Part shown: piece after piece, positions 9,063 through 16,849 of the stretch
Layout of the letters: the number at the start of each line of letters is the position of its first letter
How positions within the stretch are numbered: the first letter of the stretch is position 1
DNA from: Pseudomonadota bacterium
Lineage (GTDB): Bacteria; Pseudomonadota; Gammaproteobacteria; Steroidobacterales; Steroidobacteraceae
Assembly: GCA_025355105.1 (NCBI GenBank)
Contig: JANYAE010000056.1
Span: 1 to 64,000, forward strand
Direction of reading: 5' to 3'
DNA: 64,000 nt
Program-made: the position numbers and the translations under genes
The notes under the pieces: model-generated
Told to the model about the DNA's origin: nothing
The model's input: only the letters and a program-made list of their open reading frames with translations
The model's database searches: none

Positions 9063-10364
9063 ATGCCGTCGATGCTCGGGGTGCTCGGCCGCGTGCGGAT
9101 CCGCTGGTGGATCTTCGGCTACATGTTCGCCTTCGCGTTCATGTCCTACGTGCAGCGCTCGAGTCTGTCGGTCGCGGCCGAGCGCATCATGCCAGAGCTG
9201 CACCTCAGCAAGGTGCAGATTGGCGCGATGATGTGGACATTCACAGTGGCCTACACGCTGTTCCAGGTGCCGGGCGGGGCCTTCGGCCAGCGCTGCGGTG
9301 CGCGCACCGCGTACTTCGTCGTCGGCCTGGTCGCGTTCCTTGCCATCATCGCGACGCCGCTCGCGCCGCTGCTCCTCAGCGGGCTCGCGCTGTTTCTCGT
9401 GTTCCTGCTGGCGCAGGCGGTGCTCGGCGCGTCGCAGGGCCCGGTGTTCCCGGTGTTCGCCGGCGTCGTCGAGGCGTGGTTCCCTGCCAGCCGCTGGTCG
9501 CTCGCCAACGGACTGCAGACCGCCGGCATGAACATCGGCGCCGCCGTGACGCCGCCGCTGATCGTGCTGCTCGAGCGCGGCTTCGGCTGGCAGGGCGCGC
9601 TGCTCTGGATCGGCGTGCCGACGCTGCTGCTCGCGCTCGGCTGGGTGTGGTACGGCCGGAACCGGCCACGCGAGCACCACGCCGTCACGTCGGCGGAACT
9701 CGCCGAGCTCGGCGAGCTCGCCACCGAGGTCGCGCCACCGCTCACGCTGCGCCGCCTGCTCGACGTCGCCGCCGACCGGGACGTGTTGCTGCTCGCCGCG
9801 TCCTACATGTGCATGAACTACGTCTTCTACCTGCTGCAAAACTACTCGTTCCTGTATCTCGTCGAGGAGCGGCGCTTCACGACGCTCAACGCGGGCTTCC
9901 TCGCGATGCTGCCGCCGATCGGCGCCGCGGTCGGCTCGGCCCTCGGCGGCGTGCTCGGCGATCGCTTCACGCGCCGCTACGGCGCGCGGCGCGGCTATCG
10001 GCTCGCGCCGCTGTTCGCGCTACCTGCGGCAGGTGCGCTACTGCTGCTCACGGTGCGGCTCGACAGCCCTTACCTGGCGGTCGCGGCGCTCGCGCTTGCC
10101 TACGGCGCGGTCGAGGTCACCGAAGGGCCGTACTGGGCCGCGACCATGCGAACCGCGCGCGCCGACACGATGGCGGCGACCGGCGTGCTGAATACCGGCG
10201 GCAACCTCGGCGGCGTGGTCGGCATTCCGATCGTCACGTACTTCTGGGACCACGGCCAGTGGAACGCTGCCTTCGCGACCGGCACCGTGTTCGCGCTAGT
10301 CGCGGCCGGGCTGTGGCTGCTCGTCGACCCCGAGCGCCGCGCGGCGACGCACGCGCAGGCGTGA
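9063..10364 (+). CDS. Major facilitator superfamily transporter
   Basis: A 433-residue protein with about 12 hydrophobic segments and the MFS loop 2-3 signature region (QVPGGAFGQRCGARTAYF). It is most like the anion:cation symporter group. A good ribosome site (gaggggaattctg) precedes the ATG. It lies 77 bases after the demethylating flavoprotein and 16 bases before the ornithine cyclodeaminase family gene, so all three are probably cotranscribed. An uptake role for the N-methyl amino acid degraded by the cluster is inference from position. Confidence 0.9.
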   Translation: MPSMLGVLGRVRIRWWIFGYMFAFAFMSYVQRSSLSVAAERIMPELHLSKVQIGAMMWTFTVAYTLFQVPGGAFGQRCGARTAYFVVGLVAFLAIIATPLAPLLLSGLALFLVFLLAQAVLGASQGPVFPVFAGVVEAWFPASRWSLANGLQTAGMNIGAAVTPPLIVLLERGFGWQGALLWIGVPTLLLALGWVWYGRNRPREHHAVTSAELAELGELATEVAPPLTLRRLLDVAADRDVLLLAASYMCMNYVFYLLQNYSFLYLVEERRFTTLNAGFLAMLPPIGAAVGSALGGVLGDRFTRRYGARRGYRLAPLFALPAAGALLLLTVRLDSPYLAVAALALAYGAVEVTEGPYWAATMRTARADTMAATGVLNTGGNLGGVVGIPIVTYFWDHGQWNAAFATGTVFALVAAGLWLLVDPERRAATHAQA

Positions 10365-10380
10365 GCGCCGGCACGCGCCC

Positions 10381-11346
10381 GTGAGCGACCGCTTCGCGAT
10401 CGTCGGCATCGAAGAGCTGCGCCCGCTGCTGGACCGCCAGCAAGTGCTCGCTGCGGTCCGTCAGGCGCTGATCTGGCAGGCGGAGGGCAAGGTGCAATCG
10501 CCGCTCCCTGGCCAGCTGCTTTTCAAGGAGCCGCACGGCGACTGCCACATCAAGTACGGCCACGTCGCCGGCAGCGCGACCTTCGCAATCAAGGTCGCGA
10601 CCGGCTTCTACGGCAATCCGGCGCGGGGCCTACCCGCGAACCACGGCCTGGTGCTGATCTTCGATGCCGGAACTGGTGCGCCGAAGGCGCTCCTCAAGGA
10701 CGACGGCTGGCTCACCGCCTGGCGCACCGCGGCGGCGACTGCGATCGCCGCGGCCACGCTCGCGCCCGCCGAGGCCGGCGCGATCGGTGTCATCGGCACG
10801 GGACTGCAGGCCTCGCTCGCGCTCGAGTGGCTGCCGGACACGCTCGGCGACCGGCCGTGCCTCGTCTGGGGACGGGACCTCGCGAAGGCCACCCGGCTCG
10901 CCGCGCGCGCGGCGAACGCCGCACGACCGGTCACGCCCGTGGCGCGCATCGAGGAACTCCTCGAGCGTTGCAATATCATCGTCACCGCCACGCCCTCGGC
11001 GGTCGCGCTGTTCGCGGCGGACGGGGTCCGGCCGGGGACGCACCTCGTCGCCGTCGGCGCGGACAGCCCCGGCAAGCAGGAGCTGCCGACCGCGCTCTTC
11101 CGTTGTGCCGCGCACGTGCTCGTCGATGACCTCGCCCAGTGCCTCGATCACGGCGACTTCGGTACCGCGGTCCGAGCCGGCGCGATCGACGCCGGTGCCG
11201 GCCTGCTGCTCGGCGCAGTGCTGAACGGCACGGCTCTGCCGAAGCGAGCGCCCGCGGACATCACGATCGTCGACCTGACCGGGATCGCGGTCGAGGACAT
11301 CGCGATCGCCGGGCTCTTTTCCGAGCTGCTGGCTACCCGTCGCTGA
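10381..11346 (+). CDS. Ornithine cyclodeaminase / mu-crystallin family protein
   Basis: A 321-residue NAD(P)-binding protein of the OCD/mu-crystallin fold. The N-terminal substrate domain includes ATGFYGNPARGLPANHG, and the Rossmann motif GVIGTGLQA lies near 136-144. Characterised members include ornithine cyclodeaminase, alanine dehydrogenase and ketimine (1-pyrroline- or 1-piperideine-2-carboxylate) reductases, and sequence alone does not separate them. The start is GTG. Following the demethylase and MFS genes, a reductase for a cyclic imine such as one from N-methylproline breakdown is possible but unproven. Confidence 0.88.
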   Translation: MSDRFAIVGIEELRPLLDRQQVLAAVRQALIWQAEGKVQSPLPGQLLFKEPHGDCHIKYGHVAGSATFAIKVATGFYGNPARGLPANHGLVLIFDAGTGAPKALLKDDGWLTAWRTAAATAIAAATLAPAEAGAIGVIGTGLQASLALEWLPDTLGDRPCLVWGRDLAKATRLAARAANAARPVTPVARIEELLERCNIIVTATPSAVALFAADGVRPGTHLVAVGADSPGKQELPTALFRCAAHVLVDDLAQCLDHGDFGTAVRAGAIDAGAGLLLGAVLNGTALPKRAPADITIVDLTGIAVEDIAIAGLFSELLATRR

Positions 11347-11747
11347 ATCGTCGACGTCGGTGCACCAGGCGTAGAGTCGCCGAAGCCCGGCGGCCATTCC
11401 CGGGACGGCGTCGGTGATGAGTGAACGCGCGCTTGCGGTGCGTGCCGGGAACCGCGCGCCTGCTCCCATGATGAGCTCGCCGTCCCGGACGATCGCCAAG
11501 CCAGGCCCCGTCGCGCCGAGATGAATCCGGCTCGCTGGCGTCGATCGGCAGCGCGCCGCGGTCCGCGCCGAACTACGACCGCTGGTAGTAGCACGGAGCG
11601 CCCGCCTAGACTGCGCGATCCGGCCTGGCACGGCCGCCGGATACCGTTGGCTGAATCTAGCGCGCGGCGCCGCGTCACCCTGCCTGGTCGCGCGACGACA
11701 ACGGCCCGGCCTGATCGCACACCCTCACCCCAAGCGGGTTCAGCTGC
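11347..11747. other. 401-base intergenic region before the TonB receptor
   Basis: I see no supported gene here. Both strands have short open frames with arginine/alanine-rich translations typical of GC-rich non-coding DNA. One minus-strand frame (around 11350-11550) has a more balanced composition but matches nothing I recognise. There is no recognisable cobalamin or TPP riboswitch core, tRNA or terminator with a T-run. It presumably holds the promoter of the TonB-dependent receptor. Confidence 0.5.
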
Positions 11748-13853
11748 ATGAGCGATGCCTGCGCACCGAACATCCGATCCTTCGCGGCCATGCTGGGCTA
11801 CGCGGCGTGCGCGGTGGCAGGCGTTGCGCCGCTCGCACCGCGCGTCGCGGCACAGGGGCTCGAAGAGATCGTCGTCACGGCGACCCGGATTCCCGAGCCG
11901 GCGGACCGCGTTCCGGCCGCCATTTCGGTCGTGACCGGTCGCGAACTCTCGGCCCGCGGCGCGACCGACATGGCGACCGCGCTCAGCCTCGTGTCCGGCG
12001 TCGAGGCACCGGCCGGTGGTGACGCCGGACCGTCGAGCGCCGTGCCGTCGTTTTGGGGTCTGCATGAATTCGACGCGTTCTTGCTGGTGGTGGACGGCGT
12101 GCCATGGGGCGGCGCCTACAACCCGGCGATCACGACGCTGGACTTCACCGGAGTCGAGCGGGTCGAGGTGCTGAAGGGCGCGGCGCCGGTGATGTACGGC
12201 GCGACGGCGTTCGTCGGCGTCGTGCAGGCCATCCACTACCCGGCTGGCCAGGCCGCCGACGCGGCCGAAGTCGGTTTCGGAAGCTTTGGTTCGGTGCGCG
12301 GCTCGGCCTCAGTGGCATTGCCTGCGGCCGGCAGCTACCGCCAGTCGCTGGCGATTGACGGCCAGAAGCTCGGCTTCTCCGACGCGCGCGAGAATGTTTC
12401 CAACGAGCACATCCTCTATCGCGGTGCGGTGGATCTAGGCACCGGTACGCTGCGGATCGACGCCGATGTCACGCGCGTCCGCGATGTCCCACCAAGTCCC
12501 GTCCTGCGCGCCGGAGCCGGCCTGACGGCGGTCTCGCCGATCGATGCGAACTTCAATCCGTCCGACGCCCGGATCGACGAGGACAGATACCACGTCGCGA
12601 TCGGCTATACGCGGCCGACCGGCTGGGGGACGTGGGACACGCTCGTGTCCTACGCATTCTCGGATGTCACCGACGTCCGCGCGTTTCTGCATCCGGACCT
12701 GAGCGGCACGGCCGACACGCAGAGTCAAAGCCGCCACATCGATGACGGCTACTTCGACACCCACCTGGTCCACAAGCTCGGCGCGGATACGGCGCTGATC
12801 CTCGGTGCCGACTTGCTGTACGGCCGGGGCCGGCAGACGGGCCTGAACGGAAACGACGGCTACACGGTACCGCTGGACGGCTCAACCCTACCGCCGGCGG
12901 CCTCGACGATCCCGATCACGGAGATCGGCACCACCGATGACCACCGCGTGTTCGCCGGCGAGTACGTGCAGATCGACTGGAAGCCCGACGATCGCTGGGA
13001 TGTCGTCGCCGGGGTTCGCCTCAACGAGGCGTACGAGCGCAAAGCCTCGAGCGATCTCGTGCTGCTGCTGCCGCCGCTGGATTCGCGACGTGTCAGCAAG
13101 ACCATGATCCGCCCGACCGAAACCATCGGTGTCAGCTATCGCCTGGCGGCAAGTGGCAAGGACGAGACGGTGGTCTTCGCCGATCTTCGCAACGCCTTCA
13201 AGCCGGCCGCCATTGATTTCGGGCCTGACTTCAGGCCGGACCTGCTGAGCCCGGAAACGACGCAGAGCTACGAGATCGGCCTCAAGGGCGCGGCCGCCGC
13301 CGGCCGTCTGACCTACCAGGCCGAGTTATTTCTGCTGGATTTCAGCGATCTCGTGGTGGCGACCGAGTCCGGTTCGCTGGCCAACGCCGCGAGCGAGCGA
13401 CTCAAGGGGATCGAGGCGGAGGGACGCATTGCGGTGACGCCTGAGCTCGCTGTCATCGCGAGCGCCTCGTATCACGACGCGAGCTACACGCACTACGGCC
13501 TCTTCGACGGCTCGTCGATCGTCGATGTCGCGGGCCGGCAGCTGCCGCTGTCGCCGCAGCTGCTCGCCGCGGCCGGGCTCATCCTGCAACCGCCGCGCGG
13601 CCTGGGCGCGACCGTCGTCGGCCGGTACGTCGGTCAACGCTATCTCGATGAGGAGAACACGGCGCCAGTGGGCGGCTATTTCACGCTGGAGGCGAACCTC
13701 AGTTACGCGTGGGATCGCTACCGCGTCACGATCCAGGGCACGAATCTCACCAACCAGCGGCCGCCGGTGACGTCCAGCGAATTCGGCAGCCAGTCCTTCT
13801 ACCTGCTCCCGGCGAGAACGGCATGGCTGCGCGTCGGGTATTCCTGGCGCTGA
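11748..13853 (+). CDS. TonB-dependent outer-membrane receptor
   Basis: A 701-residue receptor. The signal peptide ends near residue 36 (PRVAAQ), followed directly by a TonB-box-like stretch (LEEIVVTATRIPE). The plug domain (about 50-165) has GVERVEVLKGAAPVMYGATAFVGVV, typical of the family. The rest is a beta-barrel with alternating aromatic residues. The protein ends WLRVGYSWR, without the terminal Phe/Trp that the BAM complex usually reads. Ligand unknown: no siderophore, vitamin B12 or sugar genes adjoin it. It is transcribed alone, convergent with the M56/BlaI pair 25 bases away. Confidence 0.92.
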   Translation: MSDACAPNIRSFAAMLGYAACAVAGVAPLAPRVAAQGLEEIVVTATRIPEPADRVPAAISVVTGRELSARGATDMATALSLVSGVEAPAGGDAGPSSAVPSFWGLHEFDAFLLVVDGVPWGGAYNPAITTLDFTGVERVEVLKGAAPVMYGATAFVGVVQAIHYPAGQAADAAEVGFGSFGSVRGSASVALPAAGSYRQSLAIDGQKLGFSDARENVSNEHILYRGAVDLGTGTLRIDADVTRVRDVPPSPVLRAGAGLTAVSPIDANFNPSDARIDEDRYHVAIGYTRPTGWGTWDTLVSYAFSDVTDVRAFLHPDLSGTADTQSQSRHIDDGYFDTHLVHKLGADTALILGADLLYGRGRQTGLNGNDGYTVPLDGSTLPPAASTIPITEIGTTDDHRVFAGEYVQIDWKPDDRWDVVAGVRLNEAYERKASSDLVLLLPPLDSRRVSKTMIRPTETIGVSYRLAASGKDETVVFADLRNAFKPAAIDFGPDFRPDLLSPETTQSYEIGLKGAAAAGRLTYQAELFLLDFSDLVVATESGSLANAASERLKGIEAEGRIAVTPELAVIASASYHDASYTHYGLFDGSSIVDVAGRQLPLSPQLLAAAGLILQPPRGLGATVVGRYVGQRYLDEENTAPVGGYFTLEANLSYAWDRYRVTIQGTNLTNQRPPVTSSEFGSQSFYLLPARTAWLRVGYSWR

Positions 13854-13877
13854 CGCCGGCCCCACCGCGTCAGCGAC

Positions 13878-14816
13878 TCAGCGGCCGAAGGCCACCAGGA
13901 ATTCGATCAGGTCCTGCACGAGCCCGTGTAGCGGCAGCGACGCGACCGGAACCAGCAGCGCCAGCGCCGCGAGACCCCTGATCCGTGCCGGTCTGCAGGC
14001 GGCCGGCAGTCGCTCGAGCAGCCGGCGCACGCGGCCTTCGACGTCGTCTGCGGCGATGGTCATGCTGAGCGTCGGCCGCGAACGGGCAATGCCGCTCGAC
14101 AGCCGTGCGACCTTAACCAGCGCCGCCGCCAGCGCGATACGCCGGCGCGGATCGTCGCCGGTTGCGGCAGCATCTGCCTCGAACTCCACCGCCGTGCGCC
14201 AGCGATCGATCAGCGTGGCGCCGAGCGGCAGCCAGGCGAGCGGGTCGGGGCTGGCGACCAGCAGCAGGCGCTTCAGGTTGTCCCGCGCTCGGACGTGAGC
14301 CGTTTCATGGGCGACGACCTCGGCGAACTCCTCCGGGGTACATTCATCCATCACCCGCCGAGCGGCGACGATCCACGGGCGCCAGCCCCCGACGACGGCC
14401 ACGATCGGGTCCGCGAGGTCGAGGATGTGCACGCGCCGGCCGGCGCTCGCGGACCACCGACCGACCGACCGCACCTCGCGCAGGAACCGTTCAGCCGCCG
14501 CCCACGCGCGGTAGCCACGGCACGCGCCGGCACCGATCAACAGCAGCGCGAACAGCGCGAGCGCCACCAGCAACGGACCCACCACCTCGACGTCACGAGC
14601 CGGCTCGTTCGTCAGGAACGCCGGCAGCACCACCGTCAGCGCGACGAGGCCGGCGCCGGCCGCGGGCAGCAGGCGAATGACGAGCAGGTCGCGCGACGCA
14701 AGCGGCGCGCGCCCGAGGCCGGCCCGGCAGGCGACGGCGATCAGCGCCGACAGCAGCAGGCTGGCCAGCGCATAGGCCGCCAGCAGCACCAGGCACAGCG
14801 TCAGCGCGAAGCTCAT
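13878..14816 (-). CDS. M56-family (BlaR1-like) membrane metalloprotease without sensor domain
   Basis: A 312-residue membrane protein with N-terminal hydrophobic segments (about 1-28, 45-68, 78-98). It has the gluzincin motif HETAH (H170, E171, H174), with a third ligand likely in the following VEFEADAAA segment. BlaR1/MecR1 proteins cleave the BlaI/MecI repressor on signal, but they are about 585 residues with an extracellular penicillin-binding domain. Here only a short C-terminal segment with one hydrophobic stretch follows the protease, so any signal cannot be beta-lactam binding of the classical kind. Its ATG overlaps the blaI-like stop by 4 bases. Confidence 0.88.
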   Translation of the reverse strand: MSFALTLCLVLLAAYALASLLLSALIAVACRAGLGRAPLASRDLLVIRLLPAAGAGLVALTVVLPAFLTNEPARDVEVVGPLLVALALFALLLIGAGACRGYRAWAAAERFLREVRSVGRWSASAGRRVHILDLADPIVAVVGGWRPWIVAARRVMDECTPEEFAEVVAHETAHVRARDNLKRLLLVASPDPLAWLPLGATLIDRWRTAVEFEADAAATGDDPRRRIALAAALVKVARLSSGIARSRPTLSMTIAADDVEGRVRRLLERLPAACRPARIRGLAALALLVPVASLPLHGLVQDLIEFLVAFGR

Positions 14817-15262
14817 CTGTCCTCCAGCTTCAGCCGTCGCCGTTCCGCCTGCACCAGGGCATCAAGCTCGTCGAGCAGCGCCGCATCAGCCCGACCGACC
14901 GCCTGCACCAGCGTCGACAGTATCGCGGTGCTGGCGCCGGACGTATCCAGCAGGTCTGTGACGTGGCCGGACACCAGCTCGCCCAGCAGCTCACCGCGCG
15001 AGCAACGCGGCTCATAGGCAAAGGCGCGGCCGCGCTGTCGACGCAGCAGCAATCCCTTGCGGAACAGCCGATCGAGCGTCGTCATCAACGTCGTGTAGGC
15101 GAGCTGCGGGAACGCAACCCGCACATGACGCACCGTGACGGCGCGCGTCTCGTCCCACAGGAACTCGAGCACCTTCGTCTCAAGGGGCCCAAGGCCCGCC
15201 CGTCCAGGCGACGGGGCCTCGGCAGCGGTGGTCGCGCGACGCGGCGGCGGCGGCCGGATCAT
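14813..15262 (-). CDS. BlaI/MecI-type winged-helix repressor
   Basis: A 149-residue Penicillinase_R family regulator. The winged-helix segment spans about 22-85 (LGPLETKVLEFLWDE, YTTLMTTLDRLFRKGLL), followed by a C-terminal dimerisation helix region. It is translationally coupled to the M56 protease gene, the standard pairing in which proteolysis of the repressor relieves repression. No beta-lactamase gene is adjacent, so the regulon is unknown. The nearby TonB receptor and the pair itself are candidate targets. Confidence 0.9.
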   Translation of the reverse strand: MIRPPPPRRATTAAEAPSPGRAGLGPLETKVLEFLWDETRAVTVRHVRVAFPQLAYTTLMTTLDRLFRKGLLLRRQRGRAFAYEPRCSRGELLGELVSGHVTDLLDTSGASTAILSTLVQAVGRADAALLDELDALVQAERRRLKLEDR

Positions 15263-15376
15263 CGCGGACAGTCAGCGGCGGCGGGCGTCTGTAACGGCAT
15301 GGCAGTGTTCGGCTGGGGCTCCGGCGGCTCTCTGATTCTGCGCAATCCCTGCCCGTGATGCCAGCGCCACGGCCGC

Positions 15377-16288
15377 TTAGGGCATGCGTTGGCCGCGCGA
15401 GGCTTCGAGCACCTGGTACCACTCCGCACGGCTCAGCGCCAGCTGGCACGCGCTGGCCGCCTCGCGGATGTGCGCCGGCGACTGCGCGCCGACGAGCGGC
15501 ACCGGCCGGGCCGGATGCGCCATGACCCACGCGTAGGCGACCGCCGCGCGCGCGGCGCCGCTGCGCGTTGCGATCGCATCGAGCGCGGCGATGACCCGGG
15601 CGCTGCGCTCGTCGTCGCCGTTCCCGCCGAGCCGCCCCTGCGCCAGCGGTGACCAGGCGAGCACCGCCACGCCGCGCTCGAGCGCGAGGTCGAGGATGCC
15701 ATCGGTTAGCGGCTCGAGCGCGAGCGCCGAGTACTCCGGCTGCACGCTCGCGAGCGGCATTGCGAGGTAGCCGAGCAGTGCCCGGGTCTGTGCGACGGTG
15801 TAGTTCGACACCCCGGCCGCACGGATCTTGCCCTGCCGGTACAGCGTGTCGAAGGCCTGCGCCACCTCCGCCGGGTGCGCGAGCAGATCCGGGCGATGGA
15901 TCTGCAGCAGGTCGACGTGGTCGACGCCGAGGCGAGCGAGCGAGGCCTCGCAGGCGTCGACGAGATACCCGGCGCTCGAGTTGTAGGGCGCACCCGGTTC
16001 GATGCCCGCTTTGGTGGCGAGCACCATGCGCGGACGCAGCGACGGCGCCGCGGCGAACACCTGCCCGAGCAGCGCCTCGGCGGCGCCGAAACCGCCCGCG
16101 GTGCCGAGGCCGTAGATGTCGGCGGTGTCGAACAGCGTGCAACCGGACTCGAGCGCGGCCTCGATACGCGCCTGCGCCGTCGCGACGTCGGTGCCGGCGA
16201 AGCGCCACATGCCCCAGCCGAGCGGCGCGACCTCAAGGCCGCTGCGGCCGAGCGGGATGCGCGCGGGAGCTAAGGGACCGTCCAGCAT
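15377..16288 (-). CDS. Aldo/keto reductase
   Basis: A 303-residue TIM-barrel oxidoreductase. The catalytic tetrad is visible: Asp and Tyr in FDTADIYG, Lys in VLATKAGI and His in LLQIHRPD. The C-terminal stretch with VPLVGAQSPAHI is the NADPH-binding part. It lies 40 bases after the hyfI stop on the same strand, so it may be read through from the Ehr operon, but no functional link is evident. Confidence 0.92.
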   Translation of the reverse strand: MLDGPLAPARIPLGRSGLEVAPLGWGMWRFAGTDVATAQARIEAALESGCTLFDTADIYGLGTAGGFGAAEALLGQVFAAAPSLRPRMVLATKAGIEPGAPYNSSAGYLVDACEASLARLGVDHVDLLQIHRPDLLAHPAEVAQAFDTLYRQGKIRAAGVSNYTVAQTRALLGYLAMPLASVQPEYSALALEPLTDGILDLALERGVAVLAWSPLAQGRLGGNGDDERSARVIAALDAIATRSGAARAAVAYAWVMAHPARPVPLVGAQSPAHIREAASACQLALSRAEWYQVLEASRGQRMP

Positions 16289-16328
16289 CCCGCGACTGTA
16301 ACGCAGTGCGTGCTGCTGCGCCCGGCGC

Positions 16329-16844
16329 TCAGCGCTCGCGGGGCGGACGGATCGCGGTCAGGATCGCCTGCAGCAATCGCTGCGGCGCGGGCGGGCAACC
16401 GGGCACGGCGACGTCGACCGGGATGATCGTCGCGACCGGGCCGGCGGTCGCGTAGCTGTCGCCGAAGATGCCGCCGCTGCAGCCGCAGTCGCCGACGGCC
16501 ACCACCAGCTTCGGATCGGGGGTGGCCTCGTAGGTGCGCCGCAGCGCGGCCGCCATGTGCCACGAGACCGGCCCGGTGACCAGCAGCAGGTCGGCGTGGC
16601 GCGGGCTGGCCACGAAGCGGATGCCGAGGCCCTCGATGTTGTAGATCGGGTTGTTGAGCGCGTGGATCTCGAGCTCGCAGCCGTTGCAGGAGCCGGCGTC
16701 GACCTGGCGGATGCAGAGCGCTCGGCCGAGCACCGCCTGGATGTCGGCCTGCAGTGCCGCGCGCACGCGCAGCGAGTCGTCGGACTCCGGCGGTGGCTCC
16801 GAGACGATGCCGATGCCGGCGATGGTACCGAGTGTCTTCAGCAT
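16329..16844 (-). CDS. hyfI: Ehr complex small (NuoB/HyfI-like) Fe-S subunit
   Basis: A 171-residue homologue of the hydrogenase small subunit/NuoB. Four cysteines for one [4Fe-4S] cluster are in hydrogenase spacing: C53 and C56 in CNGC, C120 in GDCGCSGG and C150 in GCPP. Complex I NuoB instead has a tandem CC, so this belongs to the group 4 hydrogenase side. The ATG at 16844 follows the hyfG stop by 5 bases; upstream in-frame extension would run into hyfG. It is the last gene of the six-gene operon and should dock on HyfG at the membrane's cytoplasmic face. Confidence 0.9.
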   Translation of the reverse strand: MLKTLGTIAGIGIVSEPPPESDDSLRVRAALQADIQAVLGRALCIRQVDAGSCNGCELEIHALNNPIYNIEGLGIRFVASPRHADLLLVTGPVSWHMAAALRRTYEATPDPKLVVAVGDCGCSGGIFGDSYATAGPVATIIPVDVAVPGCPPAPQRLLQAILTAIRPPRER

Positions 16845-16849
16845 GGCGT

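Noticed and set aside
9107-10384. 425-codon open frame on the plus strand
   Set aside because: It is a shifted-frame shadow of the MFS transporter gene; its translation is almost all Arg, Ala, Gly and Pro.
11350-11631. Minus-strand open frame in the intergenic region before the TonB receptor
   Set aside because: Part of its translation looks balanced, but it runs into the antisense of the OCD gene, has no ribosome site and no recognised domain.
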